64,000 nt of DNA from UBA3478 sp049596955 (GTDB taxonomy: Bacteria > Bacteroidota > Bacteroidia > Flavobacteriales > Flavobacteriaceae): the NCBI GenBank assembly GCA_049596955.1, contig JBMYMD010000003.1, positions 1 to 64,000 on the forward strand, given 5' to 3'. Under the pieces are notes generated by a model, which was not told the DNA's origin, ran no database searches, and was given only the letters and a program-made list of their open reading frames with translations. Position 1 is the first letter of the stretch. Each line of letters opens with the position of its first letter. The translations under genes were made by a program, and so were the position numbers. This document shows, one piece after another, positions 42,222 to 51,169 of this stretch.

Positions 42222-43967
42222 ATGAAATTTAGCAACATTCCAACTGCATATTTATTTATGCAACTTGCTAAGCAGAACGAAATCACAGACGTTGTAATAT
42301 CGCCGGGATCTAGAAATGCTCCACTTGCATTGAGCTTTACCCTTAATGACAATTTCAATGCCTACAGTATTATAGATGAAAGAGCAGCAGGCTTTTTTGC
42401 TTTGGGTATTGCCAAAAAAAAGAAAAAACCTGTTATACTAATCTGTACTTCTGGAAGTGCACTTTTGAACTATTATCCTGCAGTTGCCGAAGCCTATTAC
42501 AGCCAAATTCCACTAATAATTGCATCTGCAGATCGTCCATCGTATAAAATAGATATTGGAGACGGGCAAACAATACAACAAAATGGTGTTTTTAATAAGC
42601 TCGTCGCTTTTTGTGAGGCGTTAGAACAAGATGTATGTCACGCAACTAATGAGATTGAACTTTTTGCACCTCACTTACTGACCAAATCACAAGATGAAAT
42701 TGAAAGCTTCAATATTAGAGCTATTCAAAAGGCTATGGCAGTCTCTTATTCAAAACAACTTCCTGTACATTTAAACTTTCCATTTGAAGAATCTCTTTAT
42801 GGAATAAGTGAGAACCCACCTAGCAGTATTCTTAAATCAAAAGAGATTTCTTTTGAGAATGACTCACAATTATTTGAGATTTCTTCAAAAACTAGAAAAT
42901 TGTGGAAGAGTTACAAGAAAAAAATGATCATCATCGGCGGTTGGCAGCCCACAGAATTGGAAAAGAAACTCTTATTTGAACTAACAGATGATGAGTCAAT
43001 TTTGGTTTTTTCAGAAACAACCTCAAATTGTTTTCACGATAATTTTATCAATTCGATTGATAGCATCATTGCTCCAATTGAAAAAAGTATTGATATTGAA
43101 GAGCAATTTAAAACTTTACAGCCCGAATTAATCTTAACCATTGGCGGACAAATTGTATCTAAAAAAATTAAGACTTTTCTTAGGAGATTTAAAGCAGTAG
43201 AGCATTGGCATTTAGGAAAAAATAAAGCATTGAATACCTTTTACTGTTTGACAGCTCATTTAAACTGCGCTCCTGAACAATTTTTTAATGCAATGCTTCA
43301 AGAAGACCGCTGCAAATATGATTATCGCGGGTGTTGGCTTGAGAAGAAAAATTCTTTTTTGGCAAAGCGAGAGGACTATATCTCAGAAATTCCTTTTTCC
43401 GATTTTTGGGCTTTTTACACGCTTCAAAAAAACCTTCCATCTTCTATTGATTTACATTTAGCAAATTCTTCAAGTGTACGCTATTCTCAACTTATGCCTC
43501 TGAATAAAACTTGCGTGGTATACGCTAATAGAGGAACGAGTGGTATTGAAGGAAGTACATCAACAGCTATAGGAGCGCACCAAGTGAATCCAGATAAACT
43601 TGTGGTTTTAATTACAGGTGATTTGAGTTTTTTTTATGATATCAACGCCCTATGGAGCAACTATATAAAACCAAATTTTAGAATTATTCTGTTGAATAAT
43701 AAAGGAGGTGGAATTTTTCGAATTTTACCGGGAACCAAAGCCTTACCACACTTTGAAACATTTTTTGAAACACAACACGATAGAAATGCCCAACTTGTTA
43801 GTGAAGATTTTGGATTTGAATATAATTTTGCGGACTCTAAAGAAGTTCTAGAACAGGCTTTGAATAATTTTTATGCCATTACAGAATCCCCTAAATTATT
43901 AGAGGTAAAAACACCACGTGAATTAAATGACGAGATACTATTAAATTTCTTTGAATACTTGATATGA
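42222..43967 (+). CDS. menD: 2-succinyl-5-enolpyruvyl-6-hydroxy-3-cyclohexene-1-carboxylate synthase
   Basis: 581 residues. ThDP enzyme condensing isochorismate with 2-oxoglutarate to SEPHCHC. ISPGSRNAPLALSF at 26-39 is the MenD-specific start, with CTSGSALLNYYPAVAEAYYSQIPLIIASADRP in the PYR domain, and the ThDP motif GDLSFFYDINALWSNYIKPNFRIILLNN in the PP domain. Length normal. Ends overlapping the CvfB-like gene (ATGA). 2-Oxoglutarate, its cosubstrate, is also the end product of the neighbouring hydroxyproline operon. Confidence 0.96.
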   Translation: MKFSNIPTAYLFMQLAKQNEITDVVISPGSRNAPLALSFTLNDNFNAYSIIDERAAGFFALGIAKKKKKPVILICTSGSALLNYYPAVAEAYYSQIPLIIASADRPSYKIDIGDGQTIQQNGVFNKLVAFCEALEQDVCHATNEIELFAPHLLTKSQDEIESFNIRAIQKAMAVSYSKQLPVHLNFPFEESLYGISENPPSSILKSKEISFENDSQLFEISSKTRKLWKSYKKKMIIIGGWQPTELEKKLLFELTDDESILVFSETTSNCFHDNFINSIDSIIAPIEKSIDIEEQFKTLQPELILTIGGQIVSKKIKTFLRRFKAVEHWHLGKNKALNTFYCLTAHLNCAPEQFFNAMLQEDRCKYDYRGCWLEKKNSFLAKREDYISEIPFSDFWAFYTLQKNLPSSIDLHLANSSSVRYSQLMPLNKTCVVYANRGTSGIEGSTSTAIGAHQVNPDKLVVLITGDLSFFYDINALWSNYIKPNFRIILLNNKGGGIFRILPGTKALPHFETFFETQHDRNAQLVSEDFGFEYNFADSKEVLEQALNNFYAITESPKLLEVKTPRELNDEILLNFFEYLI

Positions 43968-44794
43968 TAGGACTAGGGCACTACAATACTTTATCATTAA
44001 AAAGAAAAACTGATTTCGGTTGGTTTCTTGAAGATGATGAAGAGACAGAAATTTTATTACCGAACAAATATTGTTCGAAAAGTTTTAAGGTTGGAGATTC
44101 AATTGAAGTGTTTTGTTACCTAGACAGCAATGAGAGACCGGTTGCAACAACTTTAAGCCCTAAAATTGAACGTGGAAAATTTAGGTTTTTAAAAGTCAAG
44201 TCGATAACTAAATCTGGAGCATTTTTAGATATGGGCTTAGAAAAAGATTTGTTTTTGCCTTACAGGGAGCAAACGCGAAAATTTTCTGAAGGAGAGGTTG
44301 TATTAGTCTATTGTGACCTTGATCAAAAAAGCATGCGACTGTATGCGAGCATGCGTTGGAAAAAACATTTAAAAACAGAAATAGAGAATCTTGAATTGAA
44401 TAAAGCCTATGAAGCTTTAGTGGTGACAAAAACAAATTTGGGTTTTGAGCTTATTGTTAAAGAAAAATATCAAGGACTTCTATTTTTTTCAGATTTGATT
44501 TATGACATATCTATAGGACAATCTCTTCAAGTTTATATAAAAAATATTAGGCCAGACGCCAAGCTTGATTTGAATTTAGCTTCAATAGGGGTGGACCGAT
44601 TAACTCAGGCAGCTAGCGAAATTTACGAACGTCTTTTACAAGAAGATGGGTTTTTACCCTACCATGACAAGTCATCTCCAGATGAAATTTCACGAGTATT
44701 TAAAATGAGTAAAAAAACCTTTAAAAGTGCTTTGGGAATACTTTTTAAACAAACTAAAATAAAAATTGAAAAGAACGGTATCCGACTTGTGTAA
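43964..44794 (+). CDS. CvfB-like S1 RNA-binding protein
   Basis: 276 residues. Tandem S1-like OB domains: GWFLEDDEETEILLPNKYC at the start, GAFLDMGLEKDLFLPYREQ (about 85-103) and GFELIVKEKYQGLLFFSDL (about 163-181), ending in a winged-helix segment (ISRVFKMSKKTFKSALGILFKQTKIKIEKNGIRL). This domain order is CvfB/YitL, an RNA-binding regulator. Starts inside the menD stop (ATGA). A role in men mRNA translation is possible but not shown; it is commonly seen next to menD in flavobacteria, and the linkage may simply be positional. Confidence 0.88.
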   Translation: MIGLGHYNTLSLKRKTDFGWFLEDDEETEILLPNKYCSKSFKVGDSIEVFCYLDSNERPVATTLSPKIERGKFRFLKVKSITKSGAFLDMGLEKDLFLPYREQTRKFSEGEVVLVYCDLDQKSMRLYASMRWKKHLKTEIENLELNKAYEALVVTKTNLGFELIVKEKYQGLLFFSDLIYDISIGQSLQVYIKNIRPDAKLDLNLASIGVDRLTQAASEIYERLLQEDGFLPYHDKSSPDEISRVFKMSKKTFKSALGILFKQTKIKIEKNGIRLV

Positions 44795-44841
44795 GATTTT
44801 TTTTAATTTAGCCATTACCCTAGATGATATAACCGAACGAT

Positions 44842-45447
44842 ATGCCTTTCATTGAAGAAAAAGATCTCTTTTCACTCCACAAGGATTTAGAAAAATCTCA
44901 GAATACGAATATTGGATTATTAGATCAAATTCGAAATAAAAACAAAGAAATTAAAAGGCTTAATGTTCAACGTTACACCTTAATTAGCGTTCTATCCGTT
45001 TTAGTGGTATGCGTAATGGGAGTATTTGCATATGTCTCAGGGGTGAATCAAACGCAACAATTGTTGCTCAATAATTCGGCTAGGTACACGGTTAGCACGG
45101 ATAGTCTAGACGCGACTAAAAAACAAATAGAAGCGCTCAGAAGAGAAAACCAAGAATTGAGTGTAGTTCAAGATTATTATTTGGCTAATAGGTTGATTAA
45201 ACAGCAGGTAGTTTATAGTGTTCAAGTAAAATCTTTAAGGGATTCTAATTTGGACTTAACGCACAGCGGATTAACAAACACCTTTGTTGTCAAATCAAAT
45301 CCCTTTTTGCGGTATTCTATCGGTGTTTTTGAAACTATTGATGAAGCTAGAACATTTAGAAATCACTTGGTTAAAATAGGATTTGATGATGCTTTTGTAG
45401 CTTCTTATCAGAATGGTAAGCGCATAAAAATTGAAAGTCCCTATTAG
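44842..45447 (+). CDS. Membrane protein with coiled coil and C-terminal SPOR-like domain
   Basis: 201 residues. A cytoplasmic coiled coil (about 10-45), one membrane helix (TLISVLSVLVVCVMGVFAYVSG, about 46-67), a second coiled coil (about 75-110) and a C-terminal segment VYSVQVKSLRDSNL ... FLRYSIGVFETIDEARTFRNHLVKIGFDDAFVASYQNGKRI that reads like a SPOR/FtsN-type peptidoglycan-binding fold. A single-pass envelope or division factor is the best guess. It abuts the menA ATG with no gap. Confidence 0.75.
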   Translation: MPFIEEKDLFSLHKDLEKSQNTNIGLLDQIRNKNKEIKRLNVQRYTLISVLSVLVVCVMGVFAYVSGVNQTQQLLLNNSARYTVSTDSLDATKKQIEALRRENQELSVVQDYYLANRLIKQQVVYSVQVKSLRDSNLDLTHSGLTNTFVVKSNPFLRYSIGVFETIDEARTFRNHLVKIGFDDAFVASYQNGKRIKIESPY

Positions 45448-46347
45448 ATGATTCTGCTCAGAACCTGGTTAAGAGCAGCCCGTCTACGAACCTTACCTCT
45501 TTCATTTTCAGGAATACTTATTGGAAGTGCATTTGCGTTAAATGAAAATTTTAATTTTTTCATTTTCTTTTCTTGTCTTTTCATCACAGTTCTATTTCAA
45601 GTTATCTCCAATTTTGCCAATGATTTAGGCGATGCAATTAAAGGTGTTGATGATCACACAAGAATAGGTCCGAAGCGAGCAATACAGTCGGGTTTGATTA
45701 CAAAAGCACAAATGAAAAAAGGGATAGTTTTCCTTTGTTTTATGGCTTTATTCATGGTATTGCAATTATTAATCAATATAGATTTAAGACGTATCGAATT
45801 AATGTTTTTTCTTGCCTTTGGTATTGTTGCCATATGGGCCGCAATTGCTTATACTATAGGCAAAAAACCTTATGGTTATAGGGCACTGGGAGATTTGATG
45901 GTTTTTTTGTTTTTCGGACTTCTAGCCGTTTTAGGTACTTTTTATTTGCATTTAAGACGTATAAATTTAGAAGTCTTATTTATTGCGTTTGCTATTGGAG
46001 CCTTAGCCGTGGCCGTATTGAATCTCAATAATATGCGAGATCGTGAAGATGATGCCGTCAAGAATAAAATAACAATGGCAGTTATACTCGGTGCTGAAAA
46101 GTCCAAAAAATATCAGATGTTGTTGCTAATTGTATCGCTTTTAACATTTTTGATTGGAATTACCTTGAGTGGTCGCTTTTGGTATTTCATAGCTATGTTA
46201 CCTCTAATCAGGTTAGTAGGGCATGTCAATAGAATAAAGGAGATCGAAAACAATCTCGATTTTGACCCCGAACTCAAGGTTATAGCTATTTCTTCCTTTA
46301 TGAGCTCTCTACTATGTTTTATCATCGGATTAATTGTTTATTTTTAA
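45448..46347 (+). CDS. menA: 1,4-dihydroxy-2-naphthoate polyprenyltransferase
   Basis: 299 residues with about eight membrane helices. UbiA-family prenyltransferase motifs are NFANDLGDAIKGVDDHTRIGPKRAIQSG (first Asp-rich motif) and NNMRDREDDAVKNKITMAV (second). Attaches the polyprenyl chain to DHNA to make demethylmenaquinone in the membrane. Its start abuts the SPOR-like gene's TAG. Confidence 0.95.
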   Translation: MILLRTWLRAARLRTLPLSFSGILIGSAFALNENFNFFIFFSCLFITVLFQVISNFANDLGDAIKGVDDHTRIGPKRAIQSGLITKAQMKKGIVFLCFMALFMVLQLLINIDLRRIELMFFLAFGIVAIWAAIAYTIGKKPYGYRALGDLMVFLFFGLLAVLGTFYLHLRRINLEVLFIAFAIGALAVAVLNLNNMRDREDDAVKNKITMAVILGAEKSKKYQMLLLIVSLLTFLIGITLSGRFWYFIAMLPLIRLVGHVNRIKEIENNLDFDPELKVIAISSFMSSLLCFIIGLIVYF

Positions 46348-46362
46348 GTCAAATATGAAGTC

Positions 46363-47121
46363 TTGGACCAAACTGTTCGAATATTAATTGTTGAAGACAA
46401 TGTAATTATAGCCGATGATATGCAGTCTATGCTTGAAGAAATTGGCTATGAAATTGTTTCTAGTGTTATGGCTTATGAGCAAGCTGTCAAAGTTTTGGCG
46501 GAAAGTGACGTAGATCTAGTTCTTATTGATATTGTCTTGGCATCTGATAAAACCGGAATCGATTTAGGAAAACACATTAGAGAAAAATACAATATTCCAT
46601 TTGTCTTCATCACTTCAAATTCAGACCGTTCCACAGTCGAGAGTGCTAAACTGGTAAAGCCAAACGGATATTTAGTGAAGCCATTTGAACAGCAAGATTT
46701 GTATACAGCTATAGAAATAGCATTATCAAACTTCAGTGAATCAGAGAGTGGTGATTCTTCAACCGCATTTGAGGCTCAATCCCAAGAAAATAATTCTACT
46801 TCGGGTATATTGAAAGATTCTATTTTCGTAAAAAAACAACATCTATATTACCGAATTCCGTTCAAAGATATCATGTACATTAAAGCAGATAATGTATATC
46901 TCGAAGTGTATACCAAAGAACAAATGTTTTTGGTGAGATCACCGCTCAAGGATTATTTGGAAAAACTTCCTAGCAATAGTTTTTTTAGATCTCATAAATC
47001 GTACATTATCAATGTTGAACACGTAATGGCTGTAAACTCCAAAGATGTGCTTATTGGAGAAGAACTCATTCCAATTTCCAAGGATTTTAAGGATTTTATT
47101 CTCAAAGCAATGAACCTTTAA
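46363..47121 (+). CDS. LytTR-type response regulator
   Basis: 252 residues. Receiver domain VRILIVEDNVIIADDM ... VDLVLIDIVLA with phospho-acceptor Asp56, and KPNGYLVKPFEQQDL with the conserved Lys, then a Ser/Glu-rich linker and a C-terminal LytTR DNA-binding domain (FKDIMYIKADNVYLEVYTKEQMFLVRSPLKDYLEKL ... FFRSHKSYIIN). The start must be the TTG at 46363: an in-frame TAA precedes it, and the nearby ATG at 46355 is out of frame and stops after ten codons. Located 15 nt after menA, followed 93 nt later by a histidine kinase. Confidence 0.9.
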   Translation: MDQTVRILIVEDNVIIADDMQSMLEEIGYEIVSSVMAYEQAVKVLAESDVDLVLIDIVLASDKTGIDLGKHIREKYNIPFVFITSNSDRSTVESAKLVKPNGYLVKPFEQQDLYTAIEIALSNFSESESGDSSTAFEAQSQENNSTSGILKDSIFVKKQHLYYRIPFKDIMYIKADNVYLEVYTKEQMFLVRSPLKDYLEKLPSNSFFRSHKSYIINVEHVMAVNSKDVLIGEELIPISKDFKDFILKAMNL

Positions 47122-47214
47122 TCAAGGCCTTTTGTATTTGATTATTATATTAGATTTTTAGGCATAATTTTCTAGGTGATTTAACGTTAATATTTAAGGA
47201 AAAAGAGTGTTCAA

Positions 47215-49155
47215 ATGCATTTGAGAACAATTCACATACTCAAATACTTTTTTATTTATGGTCTATTGCTAACGGCTTCAATTCATTTTAGCCTTAGTCA
47301 AGACCCTTTGTTTCAAGCATTTAATCAGCAAAAATCAGGTGGTGAACGACTTGAGTTGGTGATTGATAAGTTTGATCAAATTGAGAAAGATGAGATCTCT
47401 AAATGGACTTTGATTTTTGAGGACTATCAAAGTATAGAAAATCAAATGAATAATGCAGAAGAAGAATTGTATTACAAATCTTTAAGTGCTTTAATTGAAA
47501 TTAAAAAAAATAAACCTCTAGAATTTCTTTCAAAATTTAAAAAATTGGCCCTTGAGAACAAGTCCAATGTGGAATCTGAAGCACTTGTACTTTCATTCGA
47601 CTTTTTTTTAGGATTTTATGAGCTGCATATCGAACAAATTTTATTTCGTGCACATGTAAATCAATTAAACGAGTACACAGATTTACAACTCTCTAAGCTA
47701 TATTCTCAAATAGGTTTATTCGAACAAGCAACAAAATCATCTCTTTTTGAAAATCAAATCAACAGTAGAGTGTTGCAATTAAAAGACTCGCTTCAGTCAC
47801 TTTTAACTCAAGTAAATTACATAAATGAAATAGATCCTGATGTTGCTCAAATCAAACTCAATATCATAGATTCAATTTTAAAGAATGCTACTTTTTCTGA
47901 AATCGACAAAGATTACATTAAAGCTCAATGGTATTTGTATAAAGCCAAAAACCTAGCGCTTAAGAAAAACATTAATTCTGCTCTTACAATGACAGATTCA
48001 GGTTTGAATACTATTGAATCTTATAAATCCACTGAACCGTCGAAGATTTTTAATGAATTATTACTGCTTAAAGCCAAGCTGCTTTTTGAAATTGGTGAAA
48101 GCAAAGAATTAGCAGCAATTATTGAGCAAAAAAAAGAAGACTATTCTTTAAGCGAAGAAGATCAATTGAAATGGTTGATTTTAGCCCAGAAATTTTATGT
48201 AAATCGAAATGCGAGTCGAGCTTTACTAGAGTTGAAAAAATCAGCATCATCACTGCAAGAAATTATAGAAGCAAAGCAAAATAAGGCAAATCTTGTTCAA
48301 AACAAGATCAGGTTATCTGAAGATTTTCAAGAACTGAATAATTTATTCGCAGTTCCTAACAGTACTGCGATTACATCCACAGAAGCAAGGGATAACTTTC
48401 AAACTTCTAAGCAGTACATCAAAATGATCACCTTATCGCTGTTATTCACCTTAATTGGATTTTTGGGATTGATTTATGCGTATTACCGAAGTGTCAAAAT
48501 TCAAAAAATTATTGAATTGCAGAATATTGAGTTAAAGAATAATTCTGATGAAAAAGACAATTTATTAAAAGAACTTCATCATCGTGTAAAGAATAATCTC
48601 CAAATGGTTTCAAGCCTATTGAGTATACAAATGCGCAAGAGTTCTCAAAATAAGATCATTAGAGTTCTAAAGACCTCAAATAGTAGGGTGAAATCAATTT
48701 CCTTAGCAAATCAGCTTTATTATCAGCGAGATAAATTAGAAGATTTACCTGTACAACCGTATTTTGAAAAATTAGTTCGCAGTGTTGAGTTGATTTTTAA
48801 TCCAAAAAATGAAATTAAAATTAATGTGGATTTGAAAATTGATGATTTATCTTTTGATATTGATAAGACGGTTTCTTTAGGTCTAGTTCTAAATGAATTG
48901 TTGTCAAATTCAATACTACATGCATTCAGCAAAAAAGGATTAAACAATCAAATCACTGTAACTCTAATTAAAAAAGACACCGACGTTTTTTATTTTGAAT
49001 ATATCGATAACGGAAAAGGTTGGCCTGAAGATTTGAATGAAAAAATCAGCAGTCGAATTGGTTTGGTTTTAGTAAAAAGACAAGTAAATCAACTCGGTTC
49101 GGAATTGAGCTTTGATTTGGAAAATACAGGAGCTAAAGTGTGGTTTACTTTTTAG
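47215..49155 (+). CDS. HisKA_2-type sensor histidine kinase
   Basis: 646 residues. Export signal (1-28), a long periplasmic TPR-like helical region to about 395, one membrane helix (ITLSLLFTLIGFLGLIYAYY, about 405-424), then a cytoplasmic HisKA_2 module: DNLLKELHHRVKNNLQMVSSLLSIQ (phospho-acceptor around His456) and an HATPase with LGLVLNELLSNSILHAF and YIDNGKGWPED. HisKA_2 kinases commonly partner with LytTR regulators, and one sits directly upstream, so this is a cognate pair embedded in the menaquinone cluster. Confidence 0.9.
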   Translation: MHLRTIHILKYFFIYGLLLTASIHFSLSQDPLFQAFNQQKSGGERLELVIDKFDQIEKDEISKWTLIFEDYQSIENQMNNAEEELYYKSLSALIEIKKNKPLEFLSKFKKLALENKSNVESEALVLSFDFFLGFYELHIEQILFRAHVNQLNEYTDLQLSKLYSQIGLFEQATKSSLFENQINSRVLQLKDSLQSLLTQVNYINEIDPDVAQIKLNIIDSILKNATFSEIDKDYIKAQWYLYKAKNLALKKNINSALTMTDSGLNTIESYKSTEPSKIFNELLLLKAKLLFEIGESKELAAIIEQKKEDYSLSEEDQLKWLILAQKFYVNRNASRALLELKKSASSLQEIIEAKQNKANLVQNKIRLSEDFQELNNLFAVPNSTAITSTEARDNFQTSKQYIKMITLSLLFTLIGFLGLIYAYYRSVKIQKIIELQNIELKNNSDEKDNLLKELHHRVKNNLQMVSSLLSIQMRKSSQNKIIRVLKTSNSRVKSISLANQLYYQRDKLEDLPVQPYFEKLVRSVELIFNPKNEIKINVDLKIDDLSFDIDKTVSLGLVLNELLSNSILHAFSKKGLNNQITVTLIKKDTDVFYFEYIDNGKGWPEDLNEKISSRIGLVLVKRQVNQLGSELSFDLENTGAKVWFTF

Positions 49156-49159
49156 TGTA

Positions 49160-49167
49160 TATTTTTG
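49160..49167 (+). promoter_or_regulatory. -7 promoter element directly before menC
   Basis: TATTTTTG, an exact TAnnTTTG match, 4 nt before the menC GTG start, the same spacing as at menD. No -33 TTTG is evident. Confidence 0.4.
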
Positions 49168-49171
49168 TTCC

Positions 49172-50269
49172 GTGAAGGCAAAAGTAACGGCATTTCATTA
49201 CGATTTAAATTTTAAAATCCCAGGAGGGACCTCTAGAGGTGTATTAAGACAAAAAAGAACTTATTTTTTGTACGCTCAAAATAATGAGAACTGGGGTATA
49301 GGCGAGTGTAATTTATTTCAAGGCCTATCGTACGACGACCGGCCAGATTTTGATGAAAAAATTCAGCGCATTGTGCGTTGGATCGAAAATAATTTTGAGT
49401 TGTTTTTTGAACCCTCAACGACTATAAAATCATTTGAAGAACTCAGTGATTTGAGTCAATATCCGTCTATTCAATTTGGTTTAGAACAACTAAAAAAATC
49501 ATACTTGAATGAAGATTCTTTTTGTCTTTTTGACACGGACTTCTATACCAATGAATACGGAATTACAATCAACGGTTTAATTTGGATGGGGCAACGCGAT
49601 TTTATGACTCGTCAAATAGAGGATAAGATTGAAAGTGGTTTTCGATGTTTAAAAATGAAAATTGGCGCTATTGATTTCGATACTGAATTGTCTATTTTAA
49701 AAAATATTCGTTCAAAATTTTCCGCTGATCAATTAGAATTGAGAGTAGATGCCAATGGAGCTTTTGACCGAAACGCTGCCTTGGAAAAACTTAAACGTCT
49801 TTCAGATTTTAATATTCATTCCATTGAGCAGCCCATCGCTGTAAAACAATGGCATGAAATGGCCGAACTTGTGGCAAAATCACCTATTAAGATCGCCTTA
49901 GACGAAGAACTCATTTCACTTAGAAATTCCAAAGAGATGACAACTTGTTTAGAGACTATAAAGCCCGATTACATTATCCTTAAACCTGGTTTATTAGGTG
50001 GGTTTGAAATAGGTGATCAATACATTGAAGAAGCACAAAAATTAGATATTGGCTGGTGGATTACAAGTGCCTTAGAAAGTAATATAGGTTTAAATGCAAT
50101 TAGCCAGTGGACATCGAGCAAAAATACAACAATGCCACAGGGTTTGGGAACCGGAGCACTTTACACCAACAATATTGATTCTCCCCTTCAAATTCAAGAT
50201 TCAAAATTGTTTTACAAAAAAGGATTAAATTGGAATCTAAAACCAATTTTAGATCATTATGTTTATTGA
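49172..50269 (+). CDS. menC: o-Succinylbenzoate synthase
   Basis: 365 residues from a GTG at 49172. The upstream part of the open frame overlaps the kinase 3' end and does not resemble MenC. Enolase-superfamily muconate-lactonizing subgroup: KMKIG (catalytic Lys), RVDANGAFDR (metal Asp), SIEQPI (metal Glu) and ALDEEL (metal Asp/Glu) with LKPGLLGG (second Lys). Dehydrates SHCHC to OSB. It overlaps the CPBP protease start by 11 nt. Confidence 0.92.
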   Translation: MKAKVTAFHYDLNFKIPGGTSRGVLRQKRTYFLYAQNNENWGIGECNLFQGLSYDDRPDFDEKIQRIVRWIENNFELFFEPSTTIKSFEELSDLSQYPSIQFGLEQLKKSYLNEDSFCLFDTDFYTNEYGITINGLIWMGQRDFMTRQIEDKIESGFRCLKMKIGAIDFDTELSILKNIRSKFSADQLELRVDANGAFDRNAALEKLKRLSDFNIHSIEQPIAVKQWHEMAELVAKSPIKIALDEELISLRNSKEMTTCLETIKPDYIILKPGLLGGFEIGDQYIEEAQKLDIGWWITSALESNIGLNAISQWTSSKNTTMPQGLGTGALYTNNIDSPLQIQDSKLFYKKGLNWNLKPILDHYVY

Positions 50270-51161
50270 ACAGGCTTATAAAGGTAATACCTCACTTTTT
50301 AGATACCTTCTCATTCCAGTCGGTTTCATGGGTTTTATGGCCTTGAATTACGTCGCATTGATAACTTCTGAGGCAGACACCAAGGAATTGATGACCCAAA
50401 TGATAGATCAGCTAGGTGCAAATACAGTGCTTGTTATCAATTTACTTCCTCTTGTGTTAGGTTTTTTTTTCATGCTTTTTTGGTATAAATTTATTTTGAA
50501 CTTATCATTAAAATCTGCAATAAGTTCTCGTTCTAGAGTAGACTATAAGAGAATCTTCTTTTCTTTCCTATTATGGGGTTCAGTAGTTGGAGGTTTGACA
50601 TTTATAGAAATCTTTAACACCCCAGAGAATTACGTTTGGAACTTTGACAAGCAGAAATTTATGACTTTTGCCCTCATTGCAGTTTTACTAATACCATTAC
50701 AAACTTCATTTGAAGAACTTCTATTTAGAGGTCATATGATTCAAGGAATAGGTATACACACTAAAAGTAGAGCTGCTGCCTTAATCATCACATCTGTTTT
50801 ATTCGGTCTTATGCACATTGCAAATCCTGAAGTAGGTGAGTTGGGTTACGGTATATTGGCCTACTATATTGGCACAGGATTTCTTTTTGGAATAATAACC
50901 CTAATGGATGAAGGTTTAGAGCTTGTCCTCGGTTTTCATGCCGCAAATAATTTAATTGGTGCCTTACTCGTTTCCGCAGAATGGACGGCCTTTAGAGTGG
51001 ATTCTTTATACATTGACATTTCTAAGCCAGAATTGAATTTCACTATGTGGATACCATTACTGGTGATATATCCATTGATCTTATTGATTTTAGCAAAGAA
51101 ATACAAATGGTCTGATTGGAACTATAGACTTTTTGGAAAGGTAAAAAATACTCTAGAATAG
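50259..51161 (+). CDS. CPBP family intramembrane metalloprotease (Rce1-like)
   Basis: 300 residues with about eight membrane helices. The CPBP/Abi signature TSFEELLFRGHM has the catalytic Glu pair (152-153) and Arg157; motif 2 is FGLMHIANPE (His), motif 3 is GFHAANNLIGA (His). Such proteases may process prenylated or bacteriocin-type peptides; in flavobacteria this gene is regularly wedged between menC and menE, but no link to quinone synthesis is established. Confidence 0.92.
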   Translation: MFIEQAYKGNTSLFRYLLIPVGFMGFMALNYVALITSEADTKELMTQMIDQLGANTVLVINLLPLVLGFFFMLFWYKFILNLSLKSAISSRSRVDYKRIFFSFLLWGSVVGGLTFIEIFNTPENYVWNFDKQKFMTFALIAVLLIPLQTSFEELLFRGHMIQGIGIHTKSRAAALIITSVLFGLMHIANPEVGELGYGILAYYIGTGFLFGIITLMDEGLELVLGFHAANNLIGALLVSAEWTAFRVDSLYIDISKPELNFTMWIPLLVIYPLILLILAKKYKWSDWNYRLFGKVKNTLE

Positions 51162-51169
51162 AATTAAGT

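Noticed and set aside
46355..46387. ATG-initiated start for the LytTR regulator
   Set aside because: This ATG is out of frame with the receiver domain and stops after ten codons.
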